A stretch of 7,985 bases of DNA from Acidobacteriota bacterium. GTDB taxonomy: Bacteria > Acidobacteriota > Polarisedimenticolia > Gp22-AA2. The position numbers and the translations under genes are program-made. The DNA lies in NCBI GenBank assembly GCA_016177515.1, contig JACOUZ010000109.1:1-7985 (forward strand), read 5' to 3'. The notes below the pieces were generated by a model. The model did no database searches and was not told the origin of the DNA. It saw nothing but the letters and a program-made list of their open reading frames with translations. Shown one piece after another: positions 1 through 7,360 of this stretch; the stretch's first letter is position 1; every line of letters starts with the position of its first letter.

Positions 1-1188
<1,188 letters not shown>

Positions 1189-1206
1189 GAGCCTCTCCCG
1201 CCGCGC

Positions 1207-2415
1207 GTGACGATGCCCTTCAACGCGTTGGTCGTGGCCTCCACGTCCTTCCCGGCCCGTTCCGCCGATCGGCGGAAGCTGGGGATGCCTCCCTTGCGCG
1301 CCGACGCCGACATCAGGACCGTGCGCCTCGAGGCCGTTCCCGCGCGGGCCGCCCGCGTTCTCTGCGACCTGATGGCCGCGGCGGGGGGCACGGCGCACAG
1401 GGCACCCGGCCGGCGCGGGCGCCGCTTCGTCGTGCTGCTTTCGGGCGGCGGGGGCGCGTTTCACGCCTTCCTCGAGAAGGCCCGCAGGCACGAGGCCGCC
1501 CGCCCGGCGGCCGCGGCAGTCCGCGACGTCCTGCTGCGCGTCTCCACGCGGCCGCGCGTCCTGGCGCTCGCCCGCGGCCGGCTGGCGCTCGGCAGCCGGA
1601 CCCTCGTCATGGGCATCCTGAACGTCACTCCGGATTCCTTCTCGGACGGGGGCCGCCACTTCGACAGGCGCGCTGCGGTCGAGCGCGCGCTCGCCATGGC
1701 GGGCGAGGGGGCCGGCCTGATCGACATCGGCGGCGAATCGACCCGCCCCGGGGCGAGGCCGGTGCCCCTCGCCGAGGAGCTGCGGCGCGTGATGCCGGTC
1801 CTGGAGGCGGTCGTGGAATGGTCCCGCCGCCTCGAAAACGCCCGGCCGCTCGTTTCCGTGGACACGCGCAAGGCGGAGGTGGCGCGGCGCGCGGCCTGCG
1901 CCGGCGCCGATCTCATCAACGACGTCTCGGGGCTGACCTTCGACCCGGCCATGGCGGCGGCGGTGGCCGACAGCGGCCTGCCGGTGGTCATCCAGCACAC
2001 GCGCGGCACGCCCCAATCCATGCAGAGGGCCCCGCGCTACGCCCACCTGCTTCCGGAGATCGCCGCCTTCCTGCGCGCCCAGATCGATCGGGCGATCCGG
2101 GCGGGGGTGCGCGAGGATAAAATCATCATCGATCCCGGCATCGGCTTCGGCAAGCGCCGCCGGGACAACCTGGCGATCCTGCGGCACCTGCACGTCCTTC
2201 TGTCCCTGGGCCGGCCGATCCTGGTCGGCGCCTCGCGCAAGTCGTTCCTCAAGGGGACGTCCGAGGGGCCCGCGGACCGGAGGCTCGAGGCGAGCCTGGC
2301 CGCGGAGGCGTTGGCCATCCTGGGAGGCGCTGATATCATCAGGGCGCACGACGTCAGGGAGGCGGTCCGCGTCGCCTCCCTCTGCGACGCCGTCCTGCGG
2401 AACCCGGCACGATGA
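1207..2415 (+). CDS. folP: Dihydropteroate synthase with an N-terminal extension
   Basis: FolP condenses 6-hydroxymethyl-7,8-dihydropterin pyrophosphate with p-aminobenzoate to give 7,8-dihydropteroate in folate synthesis; sulfonamides target it. The TIM-barrel core starts near residue 130. It shows GILNVTPDSFSDGG (N139), IDIGGESTRPG (172-182), SVDTR (217-221), INDVSG around N238, HTRGTPQ (H264), DPGIGFGK (309-316), SRKS (343-346) and the terminal RAHD motif (379-382). The 402 residues exceed the usual 270-290 by about 110, all at the N-terminus. I recall a comparable small N-terminal domain in FolP of Geobacter-type bacteria, so it is probably real rather than a wrong start. The start is uncertain: GTG at 1207, ATG at 1213, and ATG at 1285, which has a GGAAG six bases upstream. 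All are in frame and leave the core intact. The stop overlaps the cdaA start as ATGA, implying translational coupling. Confidence 0.95.
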   Translation: MTMPFNALVVASTSFPARSADRRKLGMPPLRADADIRTVRLEAVPARAARVLCDLMAAAGGTAHRAPGRRGRRFVVLLSGGGGAFHAFLEKARRHEAARPAAAAVRDVLLRVSTRPRVLALARGRLALGSRTLVMGILNVTPDSFSDGGRHFDRRAAVERALAMAGEGAGLIDIGGESTRPGARPVPLAEELRRVMPVLEAVVEWSRRLENARPLVSVDTRKAEVARRAACAGADLINDVSGLTFDPAMAAAVADSGLPVVIQHTRGTPQSMQRAPRYAHLLPEIAAFLRAQIDRAIRAGVREDKIIIDPGIGFGKRRRDNLAILRHLHVLLSLGRPILVGASRKSFLKGTSEGPADRRLEASLAAEALAILGGADIIRAHDVREAVRVASLCDAVLRNPAR

Positions 2416-3245
2416 TCGAAACGTTCCTGAACCAGCTCACGGCCTCGAACTTCGACTGGCGGGACCTCCTCGACGTCGTGATCATGACCGTTCTGATCTA
2501 CCAGCTCGGGCTCCTGTTGAAGGGGACGCGGGCGCTGCAGACGCTCATCGGCGTCCTGCTGGTGCTCCTCGCCTACGGTCTGACGGCGCCGGAGCGGTTC
2601 CTTTACCTGCGCACCGTCCACCGGGTGCTGGGGCACGTCCTGTTCTACGCTCCCTTCGCCGTCATCATCCTGTTCCAGACGACGATCAGGCGGGCCCTGG
2701 CGCGTCTCGGACGGACGTCGCTCCTGAGGCTGGGTTACGCCGAGATGACCGAGAAGATGCTGGACGAAATCGTGCAGGCGGCGGTCACGCTCGCCTCGCG
2801 GCCGACCGGGGCGCTCATCGTCATCGAGAGGGAGCAGGCCCTGCCGGACCAGATCGACTCGGGCATCCAGCTCGACGCGTCGATCTCCTACGATCTTCTG
2901 ATGAACGTCTTCACCCCCGGATCGCCGATGCACGACGGGGCGGTGATCATCGGCGAGGGACGCGTCAAGGCCGCCTCGTGTTTCCTGCCGGTGACCACGA
3001 ACCCGCAGCTGTCGCACGAGTACGGATCGCGCCACCGTGCGGCGGTCGGGCTGACCGAGGAGTATGACAGCGTCGTGATCGTGATCTCGGAGGAGCGCGG
3101 CACGATCCGGGGCGCCGTGGACGGGGGGCTCAGCGGTCCTCTCGACAACGCGTCGCTCAGGGCGTTTCTGCGCAGCCACCTGGGCGGCCGCCGCGCGGCG
3201 CCGCCGGGCGCCGGGACCGCCGCCGCGCGGACGAACGCCGCCTAG
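2412..3245 (+). CDS. cdaA: Diadenylate cyclase CdaA (c-di-AMP synthase, membrane-bound)
   Basis: CdaA joins two ATP molecules into cyclic di-AMP, a second messenger for osmotic balance, potassium and cell-wall homeostasis. Three hydrophobic segments at about residues 18-38, 43-60 and 72-91 fit the CdaA membrane domain. The DAC catalytic domain follows with both diagnostic motifs: DGA in SPMHDGAVII (D175-A177) and RHR in GSRHRAAVG (R207-R209). After this come the usual VVIVISEE strand and a Gly-rich segment. The 277 residues match the family length of about 270. The last 20 residues are a Gly/Ala/Arg/Pro tail of no evident function. The start ATG overlaps the folP stop by four bases, and cdaR lies 42 bases downstream, as in the conserved cdaA-cdaR-glmM block. 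The intact DGA and RHR motifs imply an active enzyme. The alternative name dacA is also in use. Confidence 0.97.
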   Translation: MIETFLNQLTASNFDWRDLLDVVIMTVLIYQLGLLLKGTRALQTLIGVLLVLLAYGLTAPERFLYLRTVHRVLGHVLFYAPFAVIILFQTTIRRALARLGRTSLLRLGYAEMTEKMLDEIVQAAVTLASRPTGALIVIEREQALPDQIDSGIQLDASISYDLLMNVFTPGSPMHDGAVIIGEGRVKAASCFLPVTTNPQLSHEYGSRHRAAVGLTEEYDSVVIVISEERGTIRGAVDGGLSGPLDNASLRAFLRSHLGGRRAAPPGAGTAAARTNAA

Positions 3246-3272
3246 CGCCTGGGCGCCCGTCGGGGCCTGTCT

Positions 3273-3278
3273 GGAGGG
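3273..3278 (+). promoter_or_regulatory. Ribosome binding site of cdaR
   Basis: GGAGGG lies nine bases before the ATG at 3288, in the 42-base gap between cdaA and cdaR, which is the largest intergenic gap in the window. It supports 3288 as the cdaR start. The gap also carries an 8-base palindrome, GGGCGCCC, too short to call a terminator, and no T-run follows it. Confidence 0.75.
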
Positions 3279-3287
3279 ATCGCGCGC

Positions 3288-4049
3288 ATGCGCTTCAATC
3301 TGCGCCAGAACCTTTATCTCAAGGTCTTCTCGCTGATCCTGGCGATCGTGTGCTGGTACGTCGTGCGCAGCGAGCAGGACCAGGTCAAGGACTTTGCCGT
3401 GCCCCTGCAATACGTGAACCTGCCGGCGGACCTCGACCTGTCAGGGCGGGTCGTGGACACCGTCATCGTGCGGCTGAGCGCCCCCGAGCCGATCCTGCGG
3501 ACGATCACCGAGGACCGTCTCGCGGCCCGCATCGACATGTCGAGCGCCCCCCTGGGCGAGCAGTTCGTCACGATGACGCCCGGTATGATCAAGGCGCCGG
3601 GCGGGGCGCAGATCGATCACATCAGTCCCGACCTGATCAGGGTGAGCATCGACCGCCGGGTGCGGCGTGACGTTCCCGTCGTGGCCGAATTCTCCGGTTC
3701 GCCGCCGCCCGGGTACGAGAAGGTGCGGCACGTCGTCGATCCTCCGCTGGTGTCGATCGAGGGGCCCGCCAACGAGGTGGCCAAGGTGACCCGGGCCCTG
3801 ACCGGGACCATCCTGCTCGACGGGGAGACCGCCGACTACGAAGTCGCGGCGACCCCGATCCCCGATGCGCCTTCCTGGAGCCGGGTGCACGTGGTCTCCC
3901 CCAGGGGGCCGGTGCGCGTCCAGGTGACGATCGGCCGGGCCGGCGAGAATCCTCCCGGCAGGGCCCCTGCCGGTGTGAAGCGGAGCGGCGCTCCCGGCAG
4001 GCCGGGCCCGCCGCGGCGGCTCGGCTTCGGGAGCGGAGCCCTGCCTTGA
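3288..4049 (+). CDS. cdaR: YbbR-domain protein CdaR, regulator of CdaA
   Basis: CdaR (YbbR) is a membrane-anchored, largely extracytoplasmic protein that binds CdaA and modulates c-di-AMP synthesis in Firmicutes. The short positive N-terminus (MRFNLRQNLYLK) precedes a single hydrophobic anchor at about residues 11-27, ending in CWYVVRSEQ, which is the typical YbbR start. The rest reads as consecutive beta-rich YbbR repeats: about 35-115 (VPLQYVNLPADL, then a VDTVIVRLS strand) and about 120-218 (VPVVAEFSGSPPPGYE, then the VSIEGP strand). The last 32 or so residues are Gly/Pro/Arg-rich, low in complexity and probably disordered. B. subtilis CdaR is longer, with more repeats. The assignment rests on domain pattern plus position between cdaA and glmM; a regulatory effect on CdaA in this organism is inferred. 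The DNA for the tail carries the glmM ribosome site, and the stop overlaps the glmM TTG start. Confidence 0.92.
   Translation: MRFNLRQNLYLKVFSLILAIVCWYVVRSEQDQVKDFAVPLQYVNLPADLDLSGRVVDTVIVRLSAPEPILRTITEDRLAARIDMSSAPLGEQFVTMTPGMIKAPGGAQIDHISPDLIRVSIDRRVRRDVPVVAEFSGSPPPGYEKVRHVVDPPLVSIEGPANEVAKVTRALTGTILLDGETADYEVAATPIPDAPSWSRVHVVSPRGPVRVQVTIGRAGENPPGRAPAGVKRSGAPGRPGPPRRLGFGSGALP
4035..4048 (+). promoter_or_regulatory. Ribosome binding site and TTG start of glmM inside the end of cdaR
   Basis: GGAG at 4035-4038 is followed seven bases later by TTG at 4046, which opens the frame reading MKRLFGTDGIRG, the standard GlmM N-terminus. The TTG overlaps the cdaR stop as TTGA. No ATG or GTG near this point gives the full conserved start, so TTG initiation coupled to cdaR termination is the best reading. 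Confidence 0.8.
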
Positions 4050-5458
4050 AGCGATTGTTCGGGACCGACGGCATCCGCGGCACCGCGGGGGAGTTTCCGC
4101 TCGACGAACCGACGATCGTGCGCCTCGGCCGCGCGCTGGCCGCGTCCCTTCCCTCCGCCGCAGGCGGCCCGCCGCGCATCGTCATCGGCCGCGACACGCG
4201 CGAGTCGGGCCCCGCCATCGAGGCGGCGCTGGCCCGCGGCATCCGCGAGGCCGGCGGCCTCGTCGACCTCGGCGGCGTCCTGACCACTCCGGCGGTCGCC
4301 TGCGTCACGCGGCTCGCCGGCTACGACGCCGGTCTGGTGGTCTCCGCGTCGCACAACCCGTATCGCGACAACGGCATCAAGGTCTTCTCGCGCACGGGGG
4401 AGAAGATTCCCGATCGGACGGAGATCGCCATCGAGCGGCTTGTCCTCGACGGCGGCGAGGCCGCTCTCCCCGGGCGGCGCGGCGCGGCGGCACCGGGTGG
4501 CGCGGAGCGGCCGGACCCGGGCCGCGGCTCCCTGCCCGGCCGGCCGGCTCTCGGGCCGGCCGATCTGGCGGGCCGCTACCTCGCCTGGCTGCGGGGGACG
4601 GTCGGGACGGGCGCCTCGCTCCCGGGATGGGGCGTCGTTCTGGATTGCGCCAACGGCGCCGCCTCCGACCTCGGCCCCGAGCTGTTCCGGCGCTTCGGCG
4701 CCGCCGTGACCGCCATCAACGCCCGTCCCGACGGGCGCAACATCAACGAGGGCTGCGGCGCCCTCCACCCGAACGGCCTGGCCGTCGAGGTCAGAAGCCG
4801 GAAGGCCCGTCTGGGGCTGGCGTTCGACGGCGACGCCGACCGCTGCCTGATCGTCGACTCCACCGGCCGCGTCCTGGACGGCGATTACGTCCTGTTCCAG
4901 GCGGCTTTGGACCTGACAGCAGCCGGGCGCCTGGGCAGCGGGACCGTGGTCGGAACCGTCATGAGCAATCTCTGGCTCGAGCGGGCGCTCGAGGCGGAGG
5001 GGATTCGCCTGCTGCGCGCTCCGGTGGGCGACAAGTACGTCCTCGAAGAGATGCAGCGCGGGGGGCACGTCCTGGGCGGCGAGCAATCGGGTCACGTGAT
5101 CTTTCTGGAAACGGCGACGACCGGGGACGGACTCCTGACCGGCCTCCTGTTCCTCGACCTGTTGCGGCGCACCGGCCTCGATCTGGCGGCCTGGGCCGCG
5201 ACGGTCAGGCCGTGTCCTCAAGTATTGGTGAACGTGCCGGTGCGCGAGCGGCCTCCCCTCGACGGGCATCCGCGCATCGGCCCGGCGATTCGCGAGGAGG
5301 AGCGCCGCCTCGGAGCGGCCGGGCGGGTGCTGGTGCGCTATTCCGGCACCGAGCCGAAGGCCCGCATCATGGTGGAGGGAGAGTCACGGAAGGCCGTCGA
5401 GCAGGCGGCCGCGCGCCTGAAGTCGGTCATCGAGGACGCGATCGGCCGGGACGCATAA
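4046..5458 (+). CDS. glmM: Phosphoglucosamine mutase GlmM
   Basis: GlmM interconverts glucosamine-6-phosphate and glucosamine-1-phosphate, the step before UDP-GlcNAc in peptidoglycan and LPS synthesis. The four domains of the alpha-D-phosphohexomutase family are recognisable: RLFGTDGIRG at the start; the phosphoserine loop SASHNP (S100-P105, catalytic S102, the same number as in E. coli); metal-binding DGDADR (D261-R266); sugar-binding GEQSGH (345-350); and phosphate-binding RYSGTEPK (431-438), followed by RIMVEGE. The 470 residues exceed the usual 445-450. The excess is a Gly/Pro/Ala/Arg-rich stretch at about 136-171, between domains 1 and 2. RYSGTE plus the cdaA-cdaR context favours GlmM over a phosphomannomutase. 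In B. subtilis GlmM binds CdaA and inhibits it, which fits this clustering. Translation starts at TTG 4046. Confidence 0.97.
   Translation: MKRLFGTDGIRGTAGEFPLDEPTIVRLGRALAASLPSAAGGPPRIVIGRDTRESGPAIEAALARGIREAGGLVDLGGVLTTPAVACVTRLAGYDAGLVVSASHNPYRDNGIKVFSRTGEKIPDRTEIAIERLVLDGGEAALPGRRGAAAPGGAERPDPGRGSLPGRPALGPADLAGRYLAWLRGTVGTGASLPGWGVVLDCANGAASDLGPELFRRFGAAVTAINARPDGRNINEGCGALHPNGLAVEVRSRKARLGLAFDGDADRCLIVDSTGRVLDGDYVLFQAALDLTAAGRLGSGTVVGTVMSNLWLERALEAEGIRLLRAPVGDKYVLEEMQRGGHVLGGEQSGHVIFLETATTGDGLLTGLLFLDLLRRTGLDLAAWAATVRPCPQVLVNVPVRERPPLDGHPRIGPAIREEERRLGAAGRVLVRYSGTEPKARIMVEGESRKAVEQAAARLKSVIEDAIGRDA
4537..4562 (+). repeat. Perfect 9-bp GC inverted repeat inside glmM
   Basis: CGGCCGGCC at 4537-4545 and GGCCGGCCG at 4554-4562 are exact reverse complements separated by eight bases. 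All nine pairs are G-C. The repeat lies at the end of the DNA for the non-conserved GlmM insert. No T-run follows, so it does not look like an intrinsic terminator. It may be chance in such GC-rich DNA, a trace of replication slippage, or a structure in the mRNA. Confidence 0.6.
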
Positions 5459-5462
5459 GGAG
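5457..5462 (+). promoter_or_regulatory. Ribosome binding site of pdxJ
   Basis: AAGGAG lies five bases before the ATG at 5468 and overlaps the glmM stop codon (5456-5458). It is the strongest Shine-Dalgarno match in the window and fixes the pdxJ start. The overlap with the stop suggests that ribosomes finishing glmM pass to pdxJ. Confidence 0.85.
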
Positions 5463-5467
5463 ACCCG

Positions 5468-6190
5468 ATGGAACCGGTGAGGCTTGGAGTGAACGTCGAT
5501 CACATCGCCACCCTGCGCGAGGCGCGCCGCTCGCGCGAGCCCGACCCGGTGGCGGCCGCGATCCTGGCGGAGATGGCCGGGGCCGACCAGATCACCATCC
5601 ATCTGCGCGGCGACCGGCGGCACATCCAGGACCGGGACGTGGACCTGCTGCGCCGCTCGATCAAAACCCGGCTCAATCTCGAGGCCGCGGCCACGCCCCA
5701 GATGGTCACCGTCGCCTCGACCCACAAGCCGGACACCGTGACCCTGGTCCCGGAGCGCCGGGAGGAGATCACGACCGAGGGCGGCCTGGACGTCCTTTTG
5801 AACCAGAACCTGGTGCGCAAGACCGCCCAGGACCTGAAGGCGGCGGGCTGCGAGGTGTCGGTCTTCGTCGATCCCGACTACGATCAGATCAAGGCGATCG
5901 CCAAGCTGGAAATCGGCCTCATCGAGATCAACACCGCCAAGTACTCCGAGGCGCTGAGGCCGGACCAGGCGGCCGCCGAGGCGGAGAAGGTGGCGCAGGC
6001 GGCCCGCGCCGCCTCCAAGCTGGGCATGCGGGTTTTGGCCGGCCACGGCCTCACCTACCTCAACGTCCGCCGCATCGTCCGCATCGCCGAGATCGAGGAG
6101 CTGAACATCGGCCACTCGATCGTGGCCCGTGCCGCCCTCGTCGGGATGGAAAGAGCCGTCCGCGAGATGAAGGACCGGATGCAGCGATGA
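5468..6190 (+). CDS. pdxJ: Pyridoxine 5'-phosphate synthase PdxJ
   Basis: PdxJ closes the pyridine ring from 3-amino-1-hydroxyacetone 1-phosphate and 1-deoxy-D-xylulose 5-phosphate, giving pyridoxine 5'-phosphate in the DXP-dependent PLP pathway. The 240 residues align with E. coli PdxJ (from memory) almost without gaps, so active-site numbers coincide: N9, D11 and H12 in GVNVDHIATLR, R20, the catalytic H45, R47, H52, the catalytic E72, T102 in EEITTEGG, the catalytic H193 in AGHGLTY, and G215-H216 in LNIGHSI. Two strongly conserved motifs differ: HLRGDRRHI has Gly at 48 where E. coli has Glu, and EINTAKY has Asn155 and Ala157 where E. coli has His and Gly. All catalytic residues remain, so activity is expected. 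glmM ends nine bases upstream; the stop overlaps the next start as ATGA. Confidence 0.97.
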   Translation: MEPVRLGVNVDHIATLREARRSREPDPVAAAILAEMAGADQITIHLRGDRRHIQDRDVDLLRRSIKTRLNLEAAATPQMVTVASTHKPDTVTLVPERREEITTEGGLDVLLNQNLVRKTAQDLKAAGCEVSVFVDPDYDQIKAIAKLEIGLIEINTAKYSEALRPDQAAAEAEKVAQAARAASKLGMRVLAGHGLTYLNVRRIVRIAEIEELNIGHSIVARAALVGMERAVREMKDRMQR

Positions 6191-7344
6191 AGCGCCATCC
6201 CGCCTTCGATCCGCCCGAGTACGTGGCCTTCGAGCCCGACCCGGAGGTCCTGGCGGAGTACAGGCGGACGCTGCGCCGGGACCGGCGGCGATTCCGGATC
6301 GTCGAGGGGATTGGCCCGCCCGCCCTGCTCCGCCTGTACCGGGGGCTGCTCCGCTTCAGGCTGACCGACATCACCTTGAAGCGCTGGGTGCGGCAGGGAG
6401 TGATCTCGAAGGCCTGGCTCGGCACGGGGGAGGAGGCGGTGACCGTCGGCAGCGTGCACGCCCTGGAGAAGGGCGACTTCACCGGGCCGATGATAAGAAA
6501 CGCCGGCGCCTGCAGCGAGATGGGCATGCCGGTGGCGCAGACGCTCAAGGCCTACCTCGGCACCGCCGACCAGATCACCCGCGGGCGCGACCTGCACACA
6601 GGCGATCCGGCTCTCGGCGTCATCCCGCCGGCCAGCCAGATGGGCAGCTTCGTCCCGGTCTTCACCGGCATCGGACTGGCGTTCATGCAGCGGGGGGAGA
6701 AGCGCGTCGGATTGACCTGGGCCGGCGACGGAGCCACGCGGACGGGCGCCTTTCACGAGGGGATGAACTTCGCCGCGGTCCTGAAGGTGCCGGTGATCTT
6801 CGTGATCCAGGACAACCAGGTGGCGCTGGGGACGCCGGTCGGGAAGCACAGCCGCGGGACGATGGAGGCGCTGCGCCCCGCCTACGGCCTCGACGGCCTG
6901 TCGTGCGAGGGGAACAACGTCCTGGACGTGTACGCCGCGACCCGGATCCTGGCCGGGCGCTGTCGCAAAGGTGAGGGGCCGTTCATCCTGAACGCGCGGA
7001 CTTTCCGCATGGGGGGCCACGCCACGCACGACGAGGCGGAAGGGAGGGCCCTGTTCGGCCCGGAACCATTCCGTTATTGGGGCCTCCGGGACCCCATCGG
7101 CACCTATGAAGCCTATCTTATGGAGGACGCCCCCGCCCTGGACGGGCGGCGGCGTACCGGCGACGCGGCCCGGCGGGAGGCCAACCGCCGCGCCCTGGAA
7201 GAGTCCGAGGCCCGGATCATCGCCGAGGTGGATGAGGCCGAGCGGGAGGCCCTGGAGAGCCGGAAGAGCCGGATGCCCGATCCGGCGGATGCCGTGACCG
7301 GCGTGTACGCCGCGCCGGGGTATCATGGGGGCCGGCACGCGTGA
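6187..7344 (+). CDS. ThDP-dependent 2-oxoacid dehydrogenase E1 alpha-like protein (PdhA/AcoA/BkdA family)
   Basis: E1 alpha subunits decarboxylate a 2-oxoacid on thiamine diphosphate and pass the acyl group to the lipoyl E2 core of pyruvate, branched-chain or acetoin dehydrogenase complexes. The 385 residues fit the family. Visible are GEEAVTVGS near 80, the ThDP/metal motif GDGAT at 180-184 with its distal Asn in QDN (N210), and GGHATHDE near 280, corresponding to the active-site His loop. A charged helical tail follows. Several spots are unlike typical E1 alpha: GATRTGAFHE in place of the usual S/N-E/Q-G pattern, QVALGTP in place of YAISTP, and IRNAGACSEMG in place of the common YR-x-hG segment. 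Substrate cannot be read from this. The ATG overlaps the pdxJ stop (ATGA), with AAGGA 12 bases upstream. The frame is open far upstream through pdxJ and glmM, but that part shows no family similarity. A second E1 gene follows rather than a stand-alone E1 beta. Confidence 0.88.
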   Translation: MKRHPAFDPPEYVAFEPDPEVLAEYRRTLRRDRRRFRIVEGIGPPALLRLYRGLLRFRLTDITLKRWVRQGVISKAWLGTGEEAVTVGSVHALEKGDFTGPMIRNAGACSEMGMPVAQTLKAYLGTADQITRGRDLHTGDPALGVIPPASQMGSFVPVFTGIGLAFMQRGEKRVGLTWAGDGATRTGAFHEGMNFAAVLKVPVIFVIQDNQVALGTPVGKHSRGTMEALRPAYGLDGLSCEGNNVLDVYAATRILAGRCRKGEGPFILNARTFRMGGHATHDEAEGRALFGPEPFRYWGLRDPIGTYEAYLMEDAPALDGRRRTGDAARREANRRALEESEARIIAEVDEAEREALESRKSRMPDPADAVTGVYAAPGYHGGRHA

Positions 7345-7360
7345 GCCCGAGGGGGAACTG

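Noticed and set aside
2037..3410. 457-codon open frame on the minus strand opposite folP, cdaA and cdaR
   Set aside because: It is antisense to three clear genes, crosses their boundaries and has shadow-type composition (Arg, Asp, His, Gln) without recognisable domains.
3836..5269. 477-codon open frame on the minus strand opposite glmM
   Set aside because: It mirrors the codon structure of glmM, which has every catalytic motif of its family; no domain is seen in the antisense product.
4627..6186. Long open frame in + frame 1 leading into the E1 alpha gene, as if E1 alpha had a 520-residue N-terminal extension
   Set aside because: The frame runs across glmM and pdxJ out of phase, is extremely Arg/Gly/Pro-rich and shows no family motifs before the ATG at 6187. 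It is open only because stops are rare in GC-rich DNA.
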